In this document: positions 10,972 to 21,314 of the stretch, piece after piece | Layout: each line of letters begins with the position of its first letter | How positions within the stretch are numbered: position 1 is the stretch's first letter | DNA from: Methylobacillus glycogenes JCM 2850 | Lineage (GTDB): Bacteria > Pseudomonadota > Gammaproteobacteria > Burkholderiales > Methylophilaceae | Assembly: GCF_000617925.1 (NCBI RefSeq) | Contig: NZ_BAMT01000002.1 | Location: 310,001 to 374,000 of the forward strand | Direction of reading: 5' to 3' | DNA: 64,000 bases | Notes under the pieces: generated by a model | The model's input: the letters and a program-made list of their open reading frames with translations, nothing else | What the model was told of the DNA's origin: nothing | Databases searched by the model: none | Position numbers and translations under genes: made by a program

Positions 10972-11849
10972 ATGAACATAATTTTGGTATCCAGCAGCAG
11001 TGCCAAGACAAGAAGTGTGTCACTCAAGCTGGTGCTATTGGTATTTGGGCTGGCCAGTCTGTTGCCCGTGGCCTTGGTCTGCGCACTTATTTTGCCACAG
11101 GCGCAACATGAGCACCAAGGAGTAATCAAGCGACTGCCCACGACGTTCAACCTGGTGTTCGCCAGTGAGCAGGCGCATATCGATGCCCTGGCGCAGCAAC
11201 TGGGCGAGGTTGAGGCCAAGCTGGTGCGCCTGGATGCATTGGGCAGCAGATTATCTACCTCGCTGGCGTTAATGAAGGTGAAGTAGATGCCTTGCCACCC
11301 GGGCGCGGCGGGCCGGAAATCAGCGCGCGCAAGATGTCCGAGAGCGAGTTGAAACAAAAACTGGATGAGCTGACGCAATCTATCGATGTGCGCAGTGACA
11401 AGCTCAGTCTGCTGGAGGCCCTGATGCTACAGCATAGGTTGCAAGCCAGCACCCTGCCCAGTGCCATGCCTACCGATGTGGCTTATAACTCCTCCAGCTA
11501 TGGTTGGCGGGTTGATCCTTTTTCCGGACAGATGGCGTTTCATGAAGGCCTGGATTTTGTGGCAGAGACTGGCACGCCTGTGTATGCTTCTGCCGGCGGT
11601 ATCGTAACGGCTGCAGAGCAGACTGCCGACTATGGTAGAATCGTCAAGATTGACCATGGGGCGGGGATTGAAACCCGTTATGCCCATGCCTCCGAGTTGC
11701 TGGTGAAAGCCGGGGATAGGGTGGAACGTGGTCAACTGATTGCCCGAGTAGGCAGTAGCGGTCGCTCTACCGGGGCGCATCTGCATTTTGAGGTGCGCTT
11801 GAATGGCGCGGCGCTTGATCCGCGCAAATACCTGCTAAGTTTGAAATGA
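10972..11849 (+). CDS. M23 family peptidoglycan peptidase, one frame break
   Basis: Membrane-anchored LytM-type metallopeptidase expected to cut peptidoglycan cross-links in the periplasm. An N-terminal membrane segment (about residues 18-40) is followed by a coiled coil (SEQAHIDALAQQLGEVEAKL) and a C-terminal M23 domain with zinc ligands in FHEGLDF and HLHFEVRL. The frame changes near 11259: one base is missing in ACCTCGCTGG (ACCCTCGCTGG restores LSTLAGVNEGEVDALPPGRG). Restored length is about 292 residues. It sits directly before secA, a common arrangement in betaproteobacteria. Confidence 0.87.
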
Positions 11850-11949
11850 GTTGTTGAATTTGCTGTATTGAAATTGATGTCCTTGAACCTAATCTATAGT
11901 CCAAGCTAACCTAAGAGGTTCCGTGTAGTCGGAAAATTGGTGTCACTTC

Positions 11950-14673
11950 ATGTTATCCGCGTTGTTCAAAAAAATCTTCGGTAGCCGTAATGACCGGCTG
12001 GTAAAACAATACGCACAGAACGTCCGTGCCATCAATGCGCTGGAACCCAGTATGCAGGCCTTGAGCGATGCCGAGCTGCAAGCCAAGACTGAGGAGTTCA
12101 AGCAGCGTTACCAAAAGGGTGAAACACTGGAGCAGTTGTTGCCGGAAGCTTTTGCCGTTGTGCGTGAAGGTGGTCGCCGTGTGCTGAACATGCGCCATTT
12201 TGATGTGCAGCTGATAGGCGGCATGGTGCTGAATGCGGGCAAGATTTCTGAAATGCGTACCGGGGAAGGTAAAACCTTGGTCGCGACATTGCCAGCCTAC
12301 CTCAATGCGCTGACTGGCAAGGGTGTGCACGTGGTGACGGTCAATGATTACCTCGCCAAACGTGATGCGGAATGGATGTCGCGCCTGTACAACTTCCTGG
12401 GCTTGAGCGTGGGTATCAACCTCTCGCAACTGCCGCACGACGATAAGCAAAAGGCTTACGCTGCCGATATCACCTACGGCACCAATAACGAATTCGGTTT
12501 CGATTACCTACGCGACAACATGGTCTTCACCTCTGAAGAGCGTGTGCAACGCGGCCTGAACTACGCCCTGGTCGATGAAGTGGATTCCATTCTTATCGAT
12601 GAGGCACGTACCCCGTTGATCATTTCCGGCCAGGCTGATGATAGCGTTGATCTCTATAAACAGATGAATGGCATTGCCGCCAAGCTGGTACGCCAAGAGG
12701 CGGAAGATGGCGAAGGCGATTTCTGGGTAGATGAAAAATCCCATCAGGTACTGCTTTCCGAGCAAGGCCATGAGCACGCAGAAGCTCTGTTGGCAGAAGC
12801 AGGTCTGCTGAGCGAAGGCAGCAGCCTTTATGACGCAGCCAATATTAGCCTGGTGCACCATATGTACGCCTCGCTGCGTGCGCAATCCCTGTATCACCGC
12901 GATCAGCACTATGTGGTGCGCGATGACGAGATTGTCATTGTTGATGAATTCACTGGCCGTATGATGGCAGGCCGCCGCTGGTCTGATGGTCTGCATCAGG
13001 CGGTGGAAGCCAAGGAAGGCGTGGCCATCCAGAAGGAGAACCAGACCCTGGCCTCCATCACCTTCCAGAACTACTTCCGCATGTACGGCAAGCTTTCCGG
13101 CATGACCGGAACTGCCGATACCGAAGCATTTGAGTTCAGCCAGATTTATGGCCTGGAAACCGTAGTGATTCCGCCACACCGCGTGTTGCAACGTAAAGAC
13201 CAGATGGACAAGGTCTACCGCACCTCCAAGGAAAAATACAATGCGGTAATCGAAGATATCAAGGAATGCCAGAAGCGCGGTCAACCCGTCCTGGTTGGCA
13301 CTACCTCGATTGAAAACTCTGAATTGATTTCCAAGCTGCTGAGCGAAGCCAAGCTTGAGCACCAGGTGTTGAACGCCAAGCAGCACGAGCGCGAAGCTCA
13401 TATTATCGTGCAGGCGGGCCGTCCTGGTGTGATCACCATCGCCACCAATATGGCGGGTCGTGGTACCGACATCGTGCTGGGTGGTAACCCAGAGCCGGAA
13501 ATCACCGCTGTGGAACAAGATGAAGCTTTGTCCGAAAGCGACAAGGCCGAGAAAATCGCCAAGCTCAAGGCGGAGTGGCAAGTGCAGCATGATGCCGTGC
13601 TGGCTGCAGGTGGCTTGCACATCATAGGTACCGAGCGCCATGAATCACGCCGTGTAGATAACCAGTTACGTGGTCGTTCCGGCCGTCAGGGTGACCCTGG
13701 CTCCAGCCGCTTCTACCTCTCGCTGGAAGATCAGCTGCTGCGCATCTTTGCCTCTGACCGCGTTTCCGCGATCATGGAACGTCTGAAAATGCCTGAGGGC
13801 GAAGCCATTGAGCATCCCTGGGTCACACGCGCGATTGAAAACGCCCAGCGTAAGGTGGAAGGCCGCAACTTCGATATCCGCAAGCAATTGCTTGAATATG
13901 ACGATGTGTCCAATGACCAGCGCAAGGTGATTTACCAGCAGCGTAATGAATTGCTTGAAGCCGCCGATGTAGGTGAAACCATCGCCGTAATGCGCAGCGA
14001 TGTGATTCATGACTTGGTCGCTACGTATATTCCCCCAGAAAGTCTGGAAGAGCAGTGGGATATCCCCGGTCTGGAAAAAGCCTTGCAGGCCGATGTGGGC
14101 TTGGAAATTCCTTTGCAGAAAATGCTGGCAGACAACCCCAACCTGCACGAAGAAACCCTGCGCGAGCATATTCTGGATGCCGCCAGCAGCGCTTATCAAG
14201 CCAAGGAAGCGCAGGCATCAGCCAGCGTCATGCGCCAGTTTGAGCGTGCGGTCATGCTGCAAAGCCTGGATAACCATTGGCGTGAACACTTGGCTGCGCT
14301 GGATCATCTGCGTCAGGGCATACATCTGCGTTCTTATGCACAGAAAAACCCCAAGCAGGAATACAAGCGTGAAGCTTTTGCCCTGTTCTCCAGCCTGCTG
14401 GAAACCGTCAAGCGTGAAGTGACTCAGGTCACCATGCTGGTCAAAGTGCAGAGCGAGGCGGACGTTGAAGCCGTGGAAAAGCCTGCTGAGCTGGAAAATA
14501 TTCAATATCAGCATGCTGATTACGATGAGGCGCTTGCCAATACCGACGCAGATAGCGAAGCTCCTCAGGGTGTACTGCCATTTGAACGTGACGGCATCAA
14601 GATTGGTCGCAATGACGCTTGCCCTTGCGGTTCTGGCAAGAAGTACAAGCAGTGCCATGGCAAATTGAGCTAA
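11950..14673 (+). CDS. secA: Preprotein translocase ATPase SecA
   Basis: Motor that pushes unfolded preproteins through SecYEG. The 907-residue product is full length. It has Walker A MRTGEGKT (near residue 102), the [19 protein letters not shown] segment of nucleotide-binding domain 1, the preprotein cross-linking domain, the second helicase domain with [15 protein letters not shown] and [15 protein letters not shown], and a C-terminal zinc site [17 protein letters not shown] that binds SecB. SecB is encoded at 59692. The start has no clear Shine-Dalgarno sequence, which is unusual for such an abundant protein. The next gene overlaps its stop by one base. Confidence 0.98.
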   Translation: MLSALFKKIFGSRNDRLVKQYAQNVRAINALEPSMQALSDAELQAKTEEFKQRYQKGETLEQLLPEAFAVVREGGRRVLNMRHFDVQLIGGMVLNAGKISEMRTGEGKTLVATLPAYLNALTGKGVHVVTVNDYLAKRDAEWMSRLYNFLGLSVGINLSQLPHDDKQKAYAADITYGTNNEFGFDYLRDNMVFTSEERVQRGLNYALVDEVDSILIDEARTPLIISGQADDSVDLYKQMNGIAAKLVRQEAEDGEGDFWVDEKSHQVLLSEQGHEHAEALLAEAGLLSEGSSLYDAANISLVHHMYASLRAQSLYHRDQHYVVRDDEIVIVDEFTGRMMAGRRWSDGLHQAVEAKEGVAIQKENQTLASITFQNYFRMYGKLSGMTGTADTEAFEFSQIYGLETVVIPPHRVLQRKDQMDKVYRTSKEKYNAVIEDIKECQKRGQPVLVGTTSIENSELISKLLSEAKLEHQVLNAKQHEREAHIIVQAGRPGVITIATNMAGRGTDIVLGGNPEPEITAVEQDEALSESDKAEKIAKLKAEWQVQHDAVLAAGGLHIIGTERHESRRVDNQLRGRSGRQGDPGSSRFYLSLEDQLLRIFASDRVSAIMERLKMPEGEAIEHPWVTRAIENAQRKVEGRNFDIRKQLLEYDDVSNDQRKVIYQQRNELLEAADVGETIAVMRSDVIHDLVATYIPPESLEEQWDIPGLEKALQADVGLEIPLQKMLADNPNLHEETLREHILDAASSAYQAKEAQASASVMRQFERAVMLQSLDNHWREHLAALDHLRQGIHLRSYAQKNPKQEYKREAFALFSSLLETVKREVTQVTMLVKVQSEADVEAVEKPAELENIQYQHADYDEALANTDADSEAPQGVLPFERDGIKIGRNDACPCGSGKKYKQCHGKLS

Positions 14674-14885
14674 TGCAAACCGAGCTGATGCAGCGCGACG
14701 AGCCTGTTGCCTCGCCCTGTGTTGGCTTGTGCGCGCTGGATGATCAGCGGCAATATTGCTTGGGATGTCAGCGCCATCTGAATGAAATTCGGGCCTGGCG
14801 CGGCATGAGTGAGGATGAGAAGTTAGAGGTTTTGCAAGCAATTGCTGAGCGAAAACTTGGCGCTGAGGCCAAGCCCGCACTATAA
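14673..14885 (+). CDS. DUF1289 small cysteine-rich protein
   Basis: A 70-residue protein of the DUF1289 family (function unknown, probably an iron or zinc-binding Fe-S-like fold). The cysteine pattern CVGLC followed by YCLGCQR is the family signature, and the tail WRGMSEDEKLEVLQAI is typical. ATG at 14673 overlaps the secA stop as TAATG, so it is probably translated by reinitiation after secA. A second in-frame ATG at 14688 is possible. It ends in a strong terminator. Confidence 0.82.
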   Translation: MQTELMQRDEPVASPCVGLCALDDQRQYCLGCQRHLNEIRAWRGMSEDEKLEVLQAIAERKLGAEAKPAL

Positions 14886-14912
14886 AAAACGCCGGTATTC
14901 CCGGCGTTTTTT
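14884..14912 (+). terminator. Terminator after secA-DUF1289
   Basis: Perfect 12-bp stem AAAAAACGCCGG with CCGGCGTTTTTT around loop TATTC, followed by more T. Begins in the stop codon of the DUF1289 gene. Confidence 0.93.
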
Positions 14913-15007
14913 GTTTCTATGCTTTCAAGTCTAGTGCAGGCGCACTAGCGGCATAGCACTGCTGAATGCGGTAGAATCAGACCTTTGCCATTTCAGTCGA
15001 GCAAGCC

Positions 15008-16237
15008 ATGCCAGTCAATCTAGTCGCGCCCGAAGCGCAATCCCTGCAGGCAGTTCCGGGTGTAGAACTCGGGATTGCCAAAGCCCATATCCGTAAACCT
15101 GATCGTAAAGACATGTTGGTCATGCGCTTGGCTGAAGGTAGCAGCGTGGCTGGTGTTTTCACCAAAAACCGTTTCTGTGCAGCGCCCGTCACGCTGAGCA
15201 AAAAGCATTTGGCTGATGCTGCAGGCATACGTGCCTTGGTGGTGAATACAGGCAATGCCAATGCTGGCACGGGTGAGCAGGGTATGCAGAATGCTCTGGC
15301 TACCTGCGAGTCTCTGGCTAAGCTGCTGGGTGTTGCCAGCAATCAGGTTTTGCCATTCTCCACGGGTGTAATTCTAGAACAATTGCCCATGGCCCCCTTG
15401 CTGGCAGGCTTGCCGCAGTGTGTGGCCAATCTGGCGGAAGATCACTGGTTTGATGCAGCAGAAGCCATCATGACCACGGATATTGTCTCCAAAGGCACAT
15501 CGCGCCAAATCACCTTGGCGGGCAAAACCGTGACCATTACTGGTATCTCCAAGGGCTCGGGCATGATCCATCCCAACATGGCGACCATGCTGGGCTATAT
15601 TGCCACCGATGCCGCCATCAGCCAGTCTGCGCTGGAGGCCTTGATAGATCATGCGGTCAACAAATCCTTCAACTGTATTACGGTTGATGGGGATACTTCT
15701 ACCAATGACTCCTTGATCCTGATTGCCACTGGCAAGGCAGGCAATGCCGAGATCAGCGATATCAGCCATGCCGATTACCTGACGCTGCGTGATGTTATGA
15801 CCGAAGTGGCGGTTGAGTTGGCACAAGCTATCGTGCGCGATGGCGAAGGTGCGACCAAGTTCATGACCATTAATGTTGAAGCTGGCCGCGATGTGGAAGA
15901 GTGCCGCAAGGTGGCTTATGCCATTGCGCATTCACCTTTGATCAAAACCGCTTTCTTTGCCTCAGACCCTAATCTGGGCCGTATTCTGGCAGCCATTGGC
16001 TATGCAGGCGTAGCCGACCTAGATGTGAATGCCATGTCGCTTTATTTGGGTGATGTGCTGGTGGCTGAGCATGGTGGCCGTGCGGTTAGCTACAAGGAAG
16101 AGCAGGGCGCAGCCGTGATGCAACAAGCCGAGATTACTGTGCGTGTGGTGCTGAATCGCGGTAGCGCTGAGGCTACTGTCTGGACTTGTGATTTTTCCTA
16201 TGATTATGTACGCATTAATGCGGACTATCGCAGCTAA
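15008..16237 (+). CDS. argJ: Bifunctional ornithine acetyltransferase / N-acetylglutamate synthase
   Basis: Recycles the acetyl group from N-acetylornithine to glutamate in arginine synthesis and may also use acetyl-CoA. The 409-residue precursor self-cleaves at a threonine in MATML; the surrounding [20 protein letters not shown] is well conserved. Further motifs are [13 protein letters not shown] and DGDTSTNDS. The C-terminal segment [17 protein letters not shown] is also typical. It is followed by the DUF815 ATPase after 8 bases, probably in the same transcript. Confidence 0.96.
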   Translation: MPVNLVAPEAQSLQAVPGVELGIAKAHIRKPDRKDMLVMRLAEGSSVAGVFTKNRFCAAPVTLSKKHLADAAGIRALVVNTGNANAGTGEQGMQNALATCESLAKLLGVASNQVLPFSTGVILEQLPMAPLLAGLPQCVANLAEDHWFDAAEAIMTTDIVSKGTSRQITLAGKTVTITGISKGSGMIHPNMATMLGYIATDAAISQSALEALIDHAVNKSFNCITVDGDTSTNDSLILIATGKAGNAEISDISHADYLTLRDVMTEVAVELAQAIVRDGEGATKFMTINVEAGRDVEECRKVAYAIAHSPLIKTAFFASDPNLGRILAAIGYAGVADLDVNAMSLYLGDVLVAEHGGRAVSYKEEQGAAVMQQAEITVRVVLNRGSAEATVWTCDFSYDYVRINADYRS

Positions 16238-16245
16238 GGTGAGTT

Positions 16246-17184
16246 GTGGCAGATTTTGAAGCAGTAGGTTTTGAAAAGCTGCTGGCACGCGCAGAAGCCG
16301 TGCTGGCGCGCCTGGAGCAGTTTTTGCCTGCGCCAGCAGCGGCCCCGGACTGGAATGCCAAAGCCTGGCGCTGGCAAGTGCAGCATGGCCGTGGCCAATT
16401 GGTCGCGGTTGAGCATCCGCACTTTATTAGTCTAGCAGACATCCGCAACGTGGATGAACAAAAAGCCGAAATTGTGCGTAACACCGAGCAGTTTGTGCGT
16501 GGCCTGCCTGCCAATAATGTGTTGCTGACTGGTGCTCGTGGCACTGGCAAGTCTTCCCTGGTCAAGGCTGTGCTGGGTGCTTATGCAGCGCAAGGTTTGC
16601 GGCTGGTTGAGGTGGACAAGCAAGACCTGGTGGCCTTGCCTGATATCGTTGCCTTGCTGCGGGAGCGCCCAGAACGCTTCATCATTTTTTGCGATGACCT
16701 TTCCTTTGAGTCTAGCGATCCAGGCTATAAAGCGCTCAAAGTGGTGCTGGATGGTTCTATCTCTGCTACCTCAGATAACGTGGTGGTGTATGCCACCTCT
16801 AATCGTCGGCATTTGATGCCGGAATATATGTCGGAGAATCTGGAGTATCAGCGCCATGGTGATGAAATCCGCCCTGGCGATACCACTGAAGAAAAAGTCT
16901 CGCTCTCCGAGCGCTTTGGTCTTTGGCTATCCTTCTACTCCTTCAGTCAGGATGAGTATCTGACGGTAGTCGTCCAGTGGCTCAAGCATTATGGCGTTGA
17001 CAGTGGTGCGGATAAGGGTATGGACCCGGGTGTGGATCATATGGCTGAAGACATCCGTGCTGCGGCCCTGCTGTTCTCTCATACCCGTGGTGCTCGCAGT
17101 GGCCGCATCGCCTATCAGTTTGCGCGTGATTATATCGGGCGACTGGGTTTACAAGGTGCGTTGCCGGGGCATAAAACAGCATGA
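16246..17184 (+). CDS. DUF815 AAA+ ATPase
   Basis: A 312-residue P-loop ATPase of the DUF815 family, function not established. Walker A is TGARGTGKSSL near residue 97 and the Walker B-like stretch FIIFCDDLSFE lies near residue 145; ATSNRRHLMPEYM is the family's sensor region. The GTG at 16246 has AAGG six bases upstream. The gene overlaps the following Nudix gene by four bases (ATGA), so they are coupled. This argJ-DUF815-Nudix order recurs in betaproteobacteria, as I recall, but the functional link is unknown. Confidence 0.87.
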   Translation: MADFEAVGFEKLLARAEAVLARLEQFLPAPAAAPDWNAKAWRWQVQHGRGQLVAVEHPHFISLADIRNVDEQKAEIVRNTEQFVRGLPANNVLLTGARGTGKSSLVKAVLGAYAAQGLRLVEVDKQDLVALPDIVALLRERPERFIIFCDDLSFESSDPGYKALKVVLDGSISATSDNVVVYATSNRRHLMPEYMSENLEYQRHGDEIRPGDTTEEKVSLSERFGLWLSFYSFSQDEYLTVVVQWLKHYGVDSGADKGMDPGVDHMAEDIRAAALLFSHTRGARSGRIAYQFARDYIGRLGLQGALPGHKTA

Positions 17185-18125
17185 ATGTAGTCCACGCCGC
17201 AGTGGCCGTGTTGGAACGTGCAGATGGCATGGTATTGCTCGCCGAGCGTCCAGAAGGCAAGCCCTGGGCTGGCTGGTGGGAGTTTCCTGGCGGCAAGATA
17301 GAAGCCGGGGAGCAGGCGCTGGATGCCCTGGTGCGCGAGCTGCAAGAGGAGCTGGGCATAGTGGTCACCCAAGCAACCCCCTGGCTGACCCGGCACTTTG
17401 AATATCCGGAACGCCAGGTGCAACTGCACTTCTTTATGGTGCGCGGCTGGCAAAACGAGCCCCAGGGGTGCGAAGGCCAGCGTCTGAGCTGGCAGCAGGT
17501 TTCCAAGTTATCCGTAGGCCCTATGCTACCTGCCAACGAGCCCATATTGGCGGCATTAAGCCTGCCTGCGGTCTATGCCATCAGCAATGCCACGGAGATG
17601 GGCGAGGCTGCGTTTATCAGCGCGCTGCAAGTAGCGCTGGATAATGGCCTGCAACTGCTACAGCTACGCGAGCCTGGGTATGCGGCTCCGGTCTTGCAAG
17701 CGCTGGCTGAGCAGGTGCTCACACTGGCGCAACCATATGCTGCGCGCATACTCCTGAACGGTGAGGTAGAAACTGCCCGTGCCTGGGGTCTGCATGGCGT
17801 GCATCTTTCTTCTAAAGCCTTAATGGCGATGCAGCAGCGGCCTGAAGCTTTGTTGTGTGCGGCATCTTGCCATGATGCCGCGCAATTGCGCCAGGCGGAA
17901 AAGCTAGCGCTGGATTTCGCCGTACTTTCCCCGGTGCTGCCTACCCTCAGTCATCCTGGTGCTAGCACCTTGGGCTGGCAGGGTTTTGCTGAAGTGCTGG
18001 CAGGCAATAGCCTTCCGGTCTATGCCTTGGGTGGCATGCAGCCGCAAGACTTGAACACCGCGCGTCAGCATGGCGCGCATGGCATTGCCATGCAAAGAGC
18101 GGTGTGGCTGGGAGATCAGGCTTGA
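17181..18125 (+). CDS. mutT: Nudix hydrolase fused to a ThiE/TenI-like domain
   Basis: The N-terminal half (residues 1-130) is a MutT-type Nudix hydrolase with the complete Nudix box GGKIEAGEQALDALVRELQE followed by ELGI, preceded by WWEFPGGK, as in 8-oxo-dGTP pyrophosphatases. The C-terminal half (about 135-314) is a TIM-barrel domain resembling thiamine phosphate synthase/TenI, with LQLLQLREPGY, GVHLSS and PVYALGGMQPQDL. Such fusions occur in several proteobacteria. Whether the barrel still synthesises thiamine phosphate or is degenerate cannot be told here. It is coupled to the DUF815 gene by ATGA. Confidence 0.9.
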   Translation: MNVVHAAVAVLERADGMVLLAERPEGKPWAGWWEFPGGKIEAGEQALDALVRELQEELGIVVTQATPWLTRHFEYPERQVQLHFFMVRGWQNEPQGCEGQRLSWQQVSKLSVGPMLPANEPILAALSLPAVYAISNATEMGEAAFISALQVALDNGLQLLQLREPGYAAPVLQALAEQVLTLAQPYAARILLNGEVETARAWGLHGVHLSSKALMAMQQRPEALLCAASCHDAAQLRQAEKLALDFAVLSPVLPTLSHPGASTLGWQGFAEVLAGNSLPVYALGGMQPQDLNTARQHGAHGIAMQRAVWLGDQA

Positions 18126-18586
18126 AGCGGGCTGCTATTGTCTTGGCTGGGCTGGTGTTGGCCGTTATCCTGGCTTATTGGCTGTTTGCGGCTAAGGCAG
18201 AGCGTGAGATTGCAGCCCAGGTCATACCCTGCGCTGAGTTAACGCAGGGCTGTAGCCTGCCTGGCATCAAGGTGCAGGCGCTACAAACGCCCAGTGCCAT
18301 GAAGGCGTTTGCTGTGGAAGTAGCCACCGCAGATGCTGCGACCATAACGGCGCGTTTTGAAATGCGTGATATGAGCATGGGGTTGAACCAGTACCGCTTT
18401 CTTGATCAGGGAGCAGGGCGCTGGCTGGCCAATGTCACCTTGCCTGTCTGCGTGGACGGGCGTAGCGATTGGTTGATGCTGCTGGATGTCACTTCAAAAG
18501 CAGGCAAGCTGCAAAGATATCAGGTGGCGTTTGCTGCACCTGCCGAGCAATCGGGTGCTGGTCATGAGCACCATCATGCGCATTAG
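18104..18586 (+). CDS. Uncharacterised membrane-anchored protein with His tail
   Basis: No family recognised with certainty. The protein has one N-terminal membrane segment (AAIVLAGLVLAVILAYWLF) and a periplasmic domain of about 120 residues with three cysteines, two of them in CAELTQGCSLPG. The C-terminus is GHEHHHAH. The pattern FEMRDMSMGLNQYRF recalls periplasmic domains of copper-related small proteins, but this is only an impression. The start is uncertain: GTG 18104 overlaps the Nudix gene by 22 bases, while TTG 18122 overlaps it by four. Confidence 0.6.
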   Translation: MAGRSGLKRAAIVLAGLVLAVILAYWLFAAKAEREIAAQVIPCAELTQGCSLPGIKVQALQTPSAMKAFAVEVATADAATITARFEMRDMSMGLNQYRFLDQGAGRWLANVTLPVCVDGRSDWLMLLDVTSKAGKLQRYQVAFAAPAEQSGAGHEHHHAH

Positions 18587-18594
18587 AGCCTGAT

Positions 18595-18795
18595 CTAGTA
18601 GTCTTCTAGATCGTCAGCTTTAGGATTGTTATCGGGGATGCGGTAGTTTTCGCTGGCCCATTGCCCTAAATCTATCAGGCGGCAGCGTTCAGAGCAGAAG
18701 GGGCGTGAGGGGTTGTTGCTGCCGTATTCTGCCAACTCTCCACATTGTGGACATGGCACCAGGCGTTTCTTACTAGTTACAGGCTGCGTACTCAT
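18595..18795 (-). CDS. yacG: DNA gyrase inhibitor YacG (zinc protein)
   Basis: Small zinc-finger protein that in E. coli binds GyrB and inhibits gyrase. 66 residues with the four-cysteine pattern [10 protein letters not shown] and [14 protein letters not shown], then the usual ENYRIP segment. It follows zapD on the same strand after a 26-base gap, in the conserved cluster pilD-coaE-zapD-yacG. Confidence 0.93.
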   Translation of the reverse strand: MSTQPVTSKKRLVPCPQCGELAEYGSNNPSRPFCSERCRLIDLGQWASENYRIPDNNPKADDLEDY

Positions 18796-18821
18796 AGATT
18801 CAATATTTATAAACTCAATAC

Positions 18822-19580
18822 TTAGAGATTACACAGGGTCAGAGAGAAGCTGATGTCCTGATCACAGGGACGCGGTCGCTGAGCATTGTCTAGGCTGTTG
18901 AAGCGAATATTGATGGCGTACTTGTTGGCACTAACTTCGGGGAAGCAGGGCATGTCATCGGCAATCTCCACCCTGAGCATTTGCGCTGGCTTGGCACCGC
19001 CCAGCATTTGCTGGAATGCACCGTTGCTTGCCACCATGCTGGTGGTAGCGCCGCTGCCGCGCAGGATATGCAGAATGATGCGTATTGCATCATACAAGGG
19101 CATCAAGGGGCTCATCCAGGTCAGCAAATCATGCTTGCGGCGCTCGCTGCTGAGGCCTAGCCAATAATGATAAGAGGGCAGATCGAATTCACAGACGCCG
19201 CCAGGAATGACCGAGCGCTGCTTGATGCTCATCAGCCATTCGTTATCGCGCAGGGTTTGGCCCAGCTTGCCTGTGGTGTTGCGCAAAGGGCGTGCGGCAT
19301 CTTCGATATCGGTGACCAGATCGTTGAGGACTTGTTCTTCTATGGAAGGGTTGCCGCGCAGATTGTTCATGACCATCTTCTGACGGTCCAGCTCTTGCAA
19401 CAAATCTACTTTGAGTTCGGCTCTGTCTATGATGTCCAGAATCTGGAAAATCGATAACAGCGTGCAATGATGCAGGAACTCGTGCTCACCATCGAGGTTA
19501 TGCAAGACTTTTAGAAACAAGTCTTCCAAACGCAGCAGGGTACGAATGCGTTCGTTAAAGGGATAATCGTAACTTGGCAC
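18822..19580 (-). CDS. zapD: Cell division protein ZapD
   Basis: Cytoplasmic protein that cross-links FtsZ filaments at the division site. 252 residues, starting [20 protein letters not shown], a strong family signature. Other typical segments are [20 protein letters not shown] and [12 protein letters not shown]. It lies between coaE and yacG on the minus strand, the order seen across beta- and gammaproteobacteria. No frame break or odd residue seen. Confidence 0.94.
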   Translation of the reverse strand: MPSYDYPFNERIRTLLRLEDLFLKVLHNLDGEHEFLHHCTLLSIFQILDIIDRAELKVDLLQELDRQKMVMNNLRGNPSIEEQVLNDLVTDIEDAARPLRNTTGKLGQTLRDNEWLMSIKQRSVIPGGVCEFDLPSYHYWLGLSSERRKHDLLTWMSPLMPLYDAIRIILHILRGSGATTSMVASNGAFQQMLGGAKPAQMLRVEIADDMPCFPEVSANKYAINIRFNSLDNAQRPRPCDQDISFSLTLCNL

Positions 19581-19633
19581 GGCTTGCTCGAGACTAATCC
19601 GTTGTTATAGTGAGTTATTGTAGATTATCAGAT

Positions 19634-20242
19634 TTATTCGCTAACTGCGCAAGCCTGAATGAATTTTTCATGTATTTGCTGCACCTTCTGCTCTAGTTCC
19701 TCAATGCTGCCATTGTTATCAATAATGTCATTGGCCAATGCGCGACGGAAACTGCGTGAGGCCTGGGCGGCAATAATGGAACGTACCATTTTCTCGGTGA
19801 AGCCATTCCGGTTCACCACGCGGCTAATCTGATTTTCTTCAACACAATCAATCAGCAAGGTACGATTGACGATGCCTTCATAGCGATTGGATTCGAAGAA
19901 CAAAGGAATGGCAAGTATTTGGTAAGGTGCCTGGTTATAGCTCTCCAGCTCCTTGATCGCCTCGGTGTGAATTGCCGGATGCAGAATAGATTCTAGCAAT
20001 CTGCGATCTGCATCACTGGAGAAAATACGGTCGCGTATCTTGCCCCTGTCCATGGCGCCATCGGCGGTGACATACTCACGGCCAAAAGCTTCACCTATGC
20101 GTGCGACCAAGGGCTGGCCTGCTGCCGTCAGTCGGCGTGAGATGACGTCTACATCCACCACAGGCACACCTAGCTCGGCGAATATTCTTGCTGCCTCGCT
20201 CTTGCCTGCCCCTATACCCCCTGTCAGTCCAATCACGTACAT
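19634..20242 (-). CDS. coaE: Dephospho-CoA kinase
   Basis: Last step of coenzyme A synthesis: phosphorylates the 3'-hydroxyl of dephospho-CoA. The frame is open much further upstream (to 20614) through pilD, but the family begins MYVIGLTGGIGAGKSEAARI, so the start is ATG 20242. The P-loop is GGIGAGKS (residues 8-15). VVDVDVISRRL and LHPAIHTE are further family motifs. Product 202 residues, normal. It follows pilD after five bases, with AGGA upstream. Confidence 0.95.
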   Translation of the reverse strand: MYVIGLTGGIGAGKSEAARIFAELGVPVVDVDVISRRLTAAGQPLVARIGEAFGREYVTADGAMDRGKIRDRIFSSDADRRLLESILHPAIHTEAIKELESYNQAPYQILAIPLFFESNRYEGIVNRTLLIDCVEENQISRVVNRNGFTEKMVRSIIAAQASRSFRRALANDIIDNNGSIEELEQKVQQIHEKFIQACAVSE

Positions 20243-20247
20243 ATGGC

Positions 20248-21117
20248 TTATCCTAGATAGAGTTGTGAGAGTTGTTGACCAAAAAACAAGGCAGCAATTC
20301 CCCCCAAGGCCAGATACGGCCCGAATGGAATGGGTTTTTCGCGCCCATGTTTGCTTAAGACGATAAGCAGTATGCCTATGATGGAGCCTGCAATTGAAGA
20401 CAGCAAAATGACGGCGGGAAGCAGTTGCCAGCCAAACCAGGCCCCAAGTGCTGCCAATAGTTTGAAGTCGCCATAGCCCATGCCTTCTTTGCCAGTGACC
20501 AGCTTGAACAGCCAATACACTGCCCACAGAATCAGATAGCCCAAGGCTGCGCCTATCACGGCGGAATTGAGATCGGTAAAGCCGTTGTTGAGATTGTAGA
20601 GCAGCCCTAGCCATAGCAATGGCAGGGTGATGTCGTCAGGCAGTAAATAGGTATCAAGATCTATAAAGGTCAGCGCGACCAAAGCCAGAATGATGACCCA
20701 GGAGGCGATAGCCATGCTGGAATAGCCGAAGTGCCAACTGGCAAGGCCGAACAGCAGTCCGGTCAGGGCTTCTACCAAGGGGTAGCGCGGGCTAATGGGG
20801 GTGCGGCAGTGCCTGCATTTGCCACCAAGTACCAGATAGCTGATTACGGGAATGTTTTCCAGCGCGCCTATGGCGTGCTGACATTTGGGACAGGCGGAGC
20901 GTGGGGTTACCAGGTTGTAGCGTGCTTGTTCGACGGGGGCTTGGCCCTCTGCTTCCAGCCGCTCTTGTGCCCAGGCCAGTTCCATCATGCGCGGCAGTCT
21001 ATGGATAACCACGTTGAGAAAGCTGCCCGTCATCAGGCCCAGCAGTACCGAGGTGCTAATAAACAAGGCCGGGCTTGCTTGCAGTTCGGCCAAGAACGCG
21101 AAAATAAAATCAGGCAT
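20248..21117 (-). CDS. pilD: Type IV prepilin peptidase
   Basis: Inner-membrane aspartyl protease that cuts and N-methylates type IV prepilins and type II secretion pseudopilins. 289 residues with about eight membrane segments. The cytoplasmic zinc loop has CPKCQHAIGALENIPVISYL and CRHCRTPIS. The two catalytic aspartates lie in TFIDLDTYLLPDD and in the GxGD motif GMGYGDFKL. The usual partners pilB and pilC are not upstream; that side carries 197 bases without them and then an unknown gene. Confidence 0.94.
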   Translation of the reverse strand: MPDFIFAFLAELQASPALFISTSVLLGLMTGSFLNVVIHRLPRMMELAWAQERLEAEGQAPVEQARYNLVTPRSACPKCQHAIGALENIPVISYLVLGGKCRHCRTPISPRYPLVEALTGLLFGLASWHFGYSSMAIASWVIILALVALTFIDLDTYLLPDDITLPLLWLGLLYNLNNGFTDLNSAVIGAALGYLILWAVYWLFKLVTGKEGMGYGDFKLLAALGAWFGWQLLPAVILLSSIAGSIIGILLIVLSKHGREKPIPFGPYLALGGIAALFFGQQLSQLYLG

Positions 21118-21314
21118 AAGCGGCTTGTAGGTAAACTTTTCGCATCATCTCACCGTTATATAAGTATGGCAACGCACTTATTGCTGGCAAGGCAGTCATC
21201 CAGAGTGCAGGGCTTGAAATTAAGCGTTGTCGTCGCCAGTTTATTGTTGAGTGTGTAGATGTGAATGTAGTACTTGCAATCATTGACAAGCAATATAACC
21301 TGAAAGGAACGCAC

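Noticed and set aside
20243-20614. 124-residue N-terminal extension of CoaE
   Set aside because: It overlaps pilD in another frame; the family start MYVIGLTGG at 20242 has its own ribosome site.
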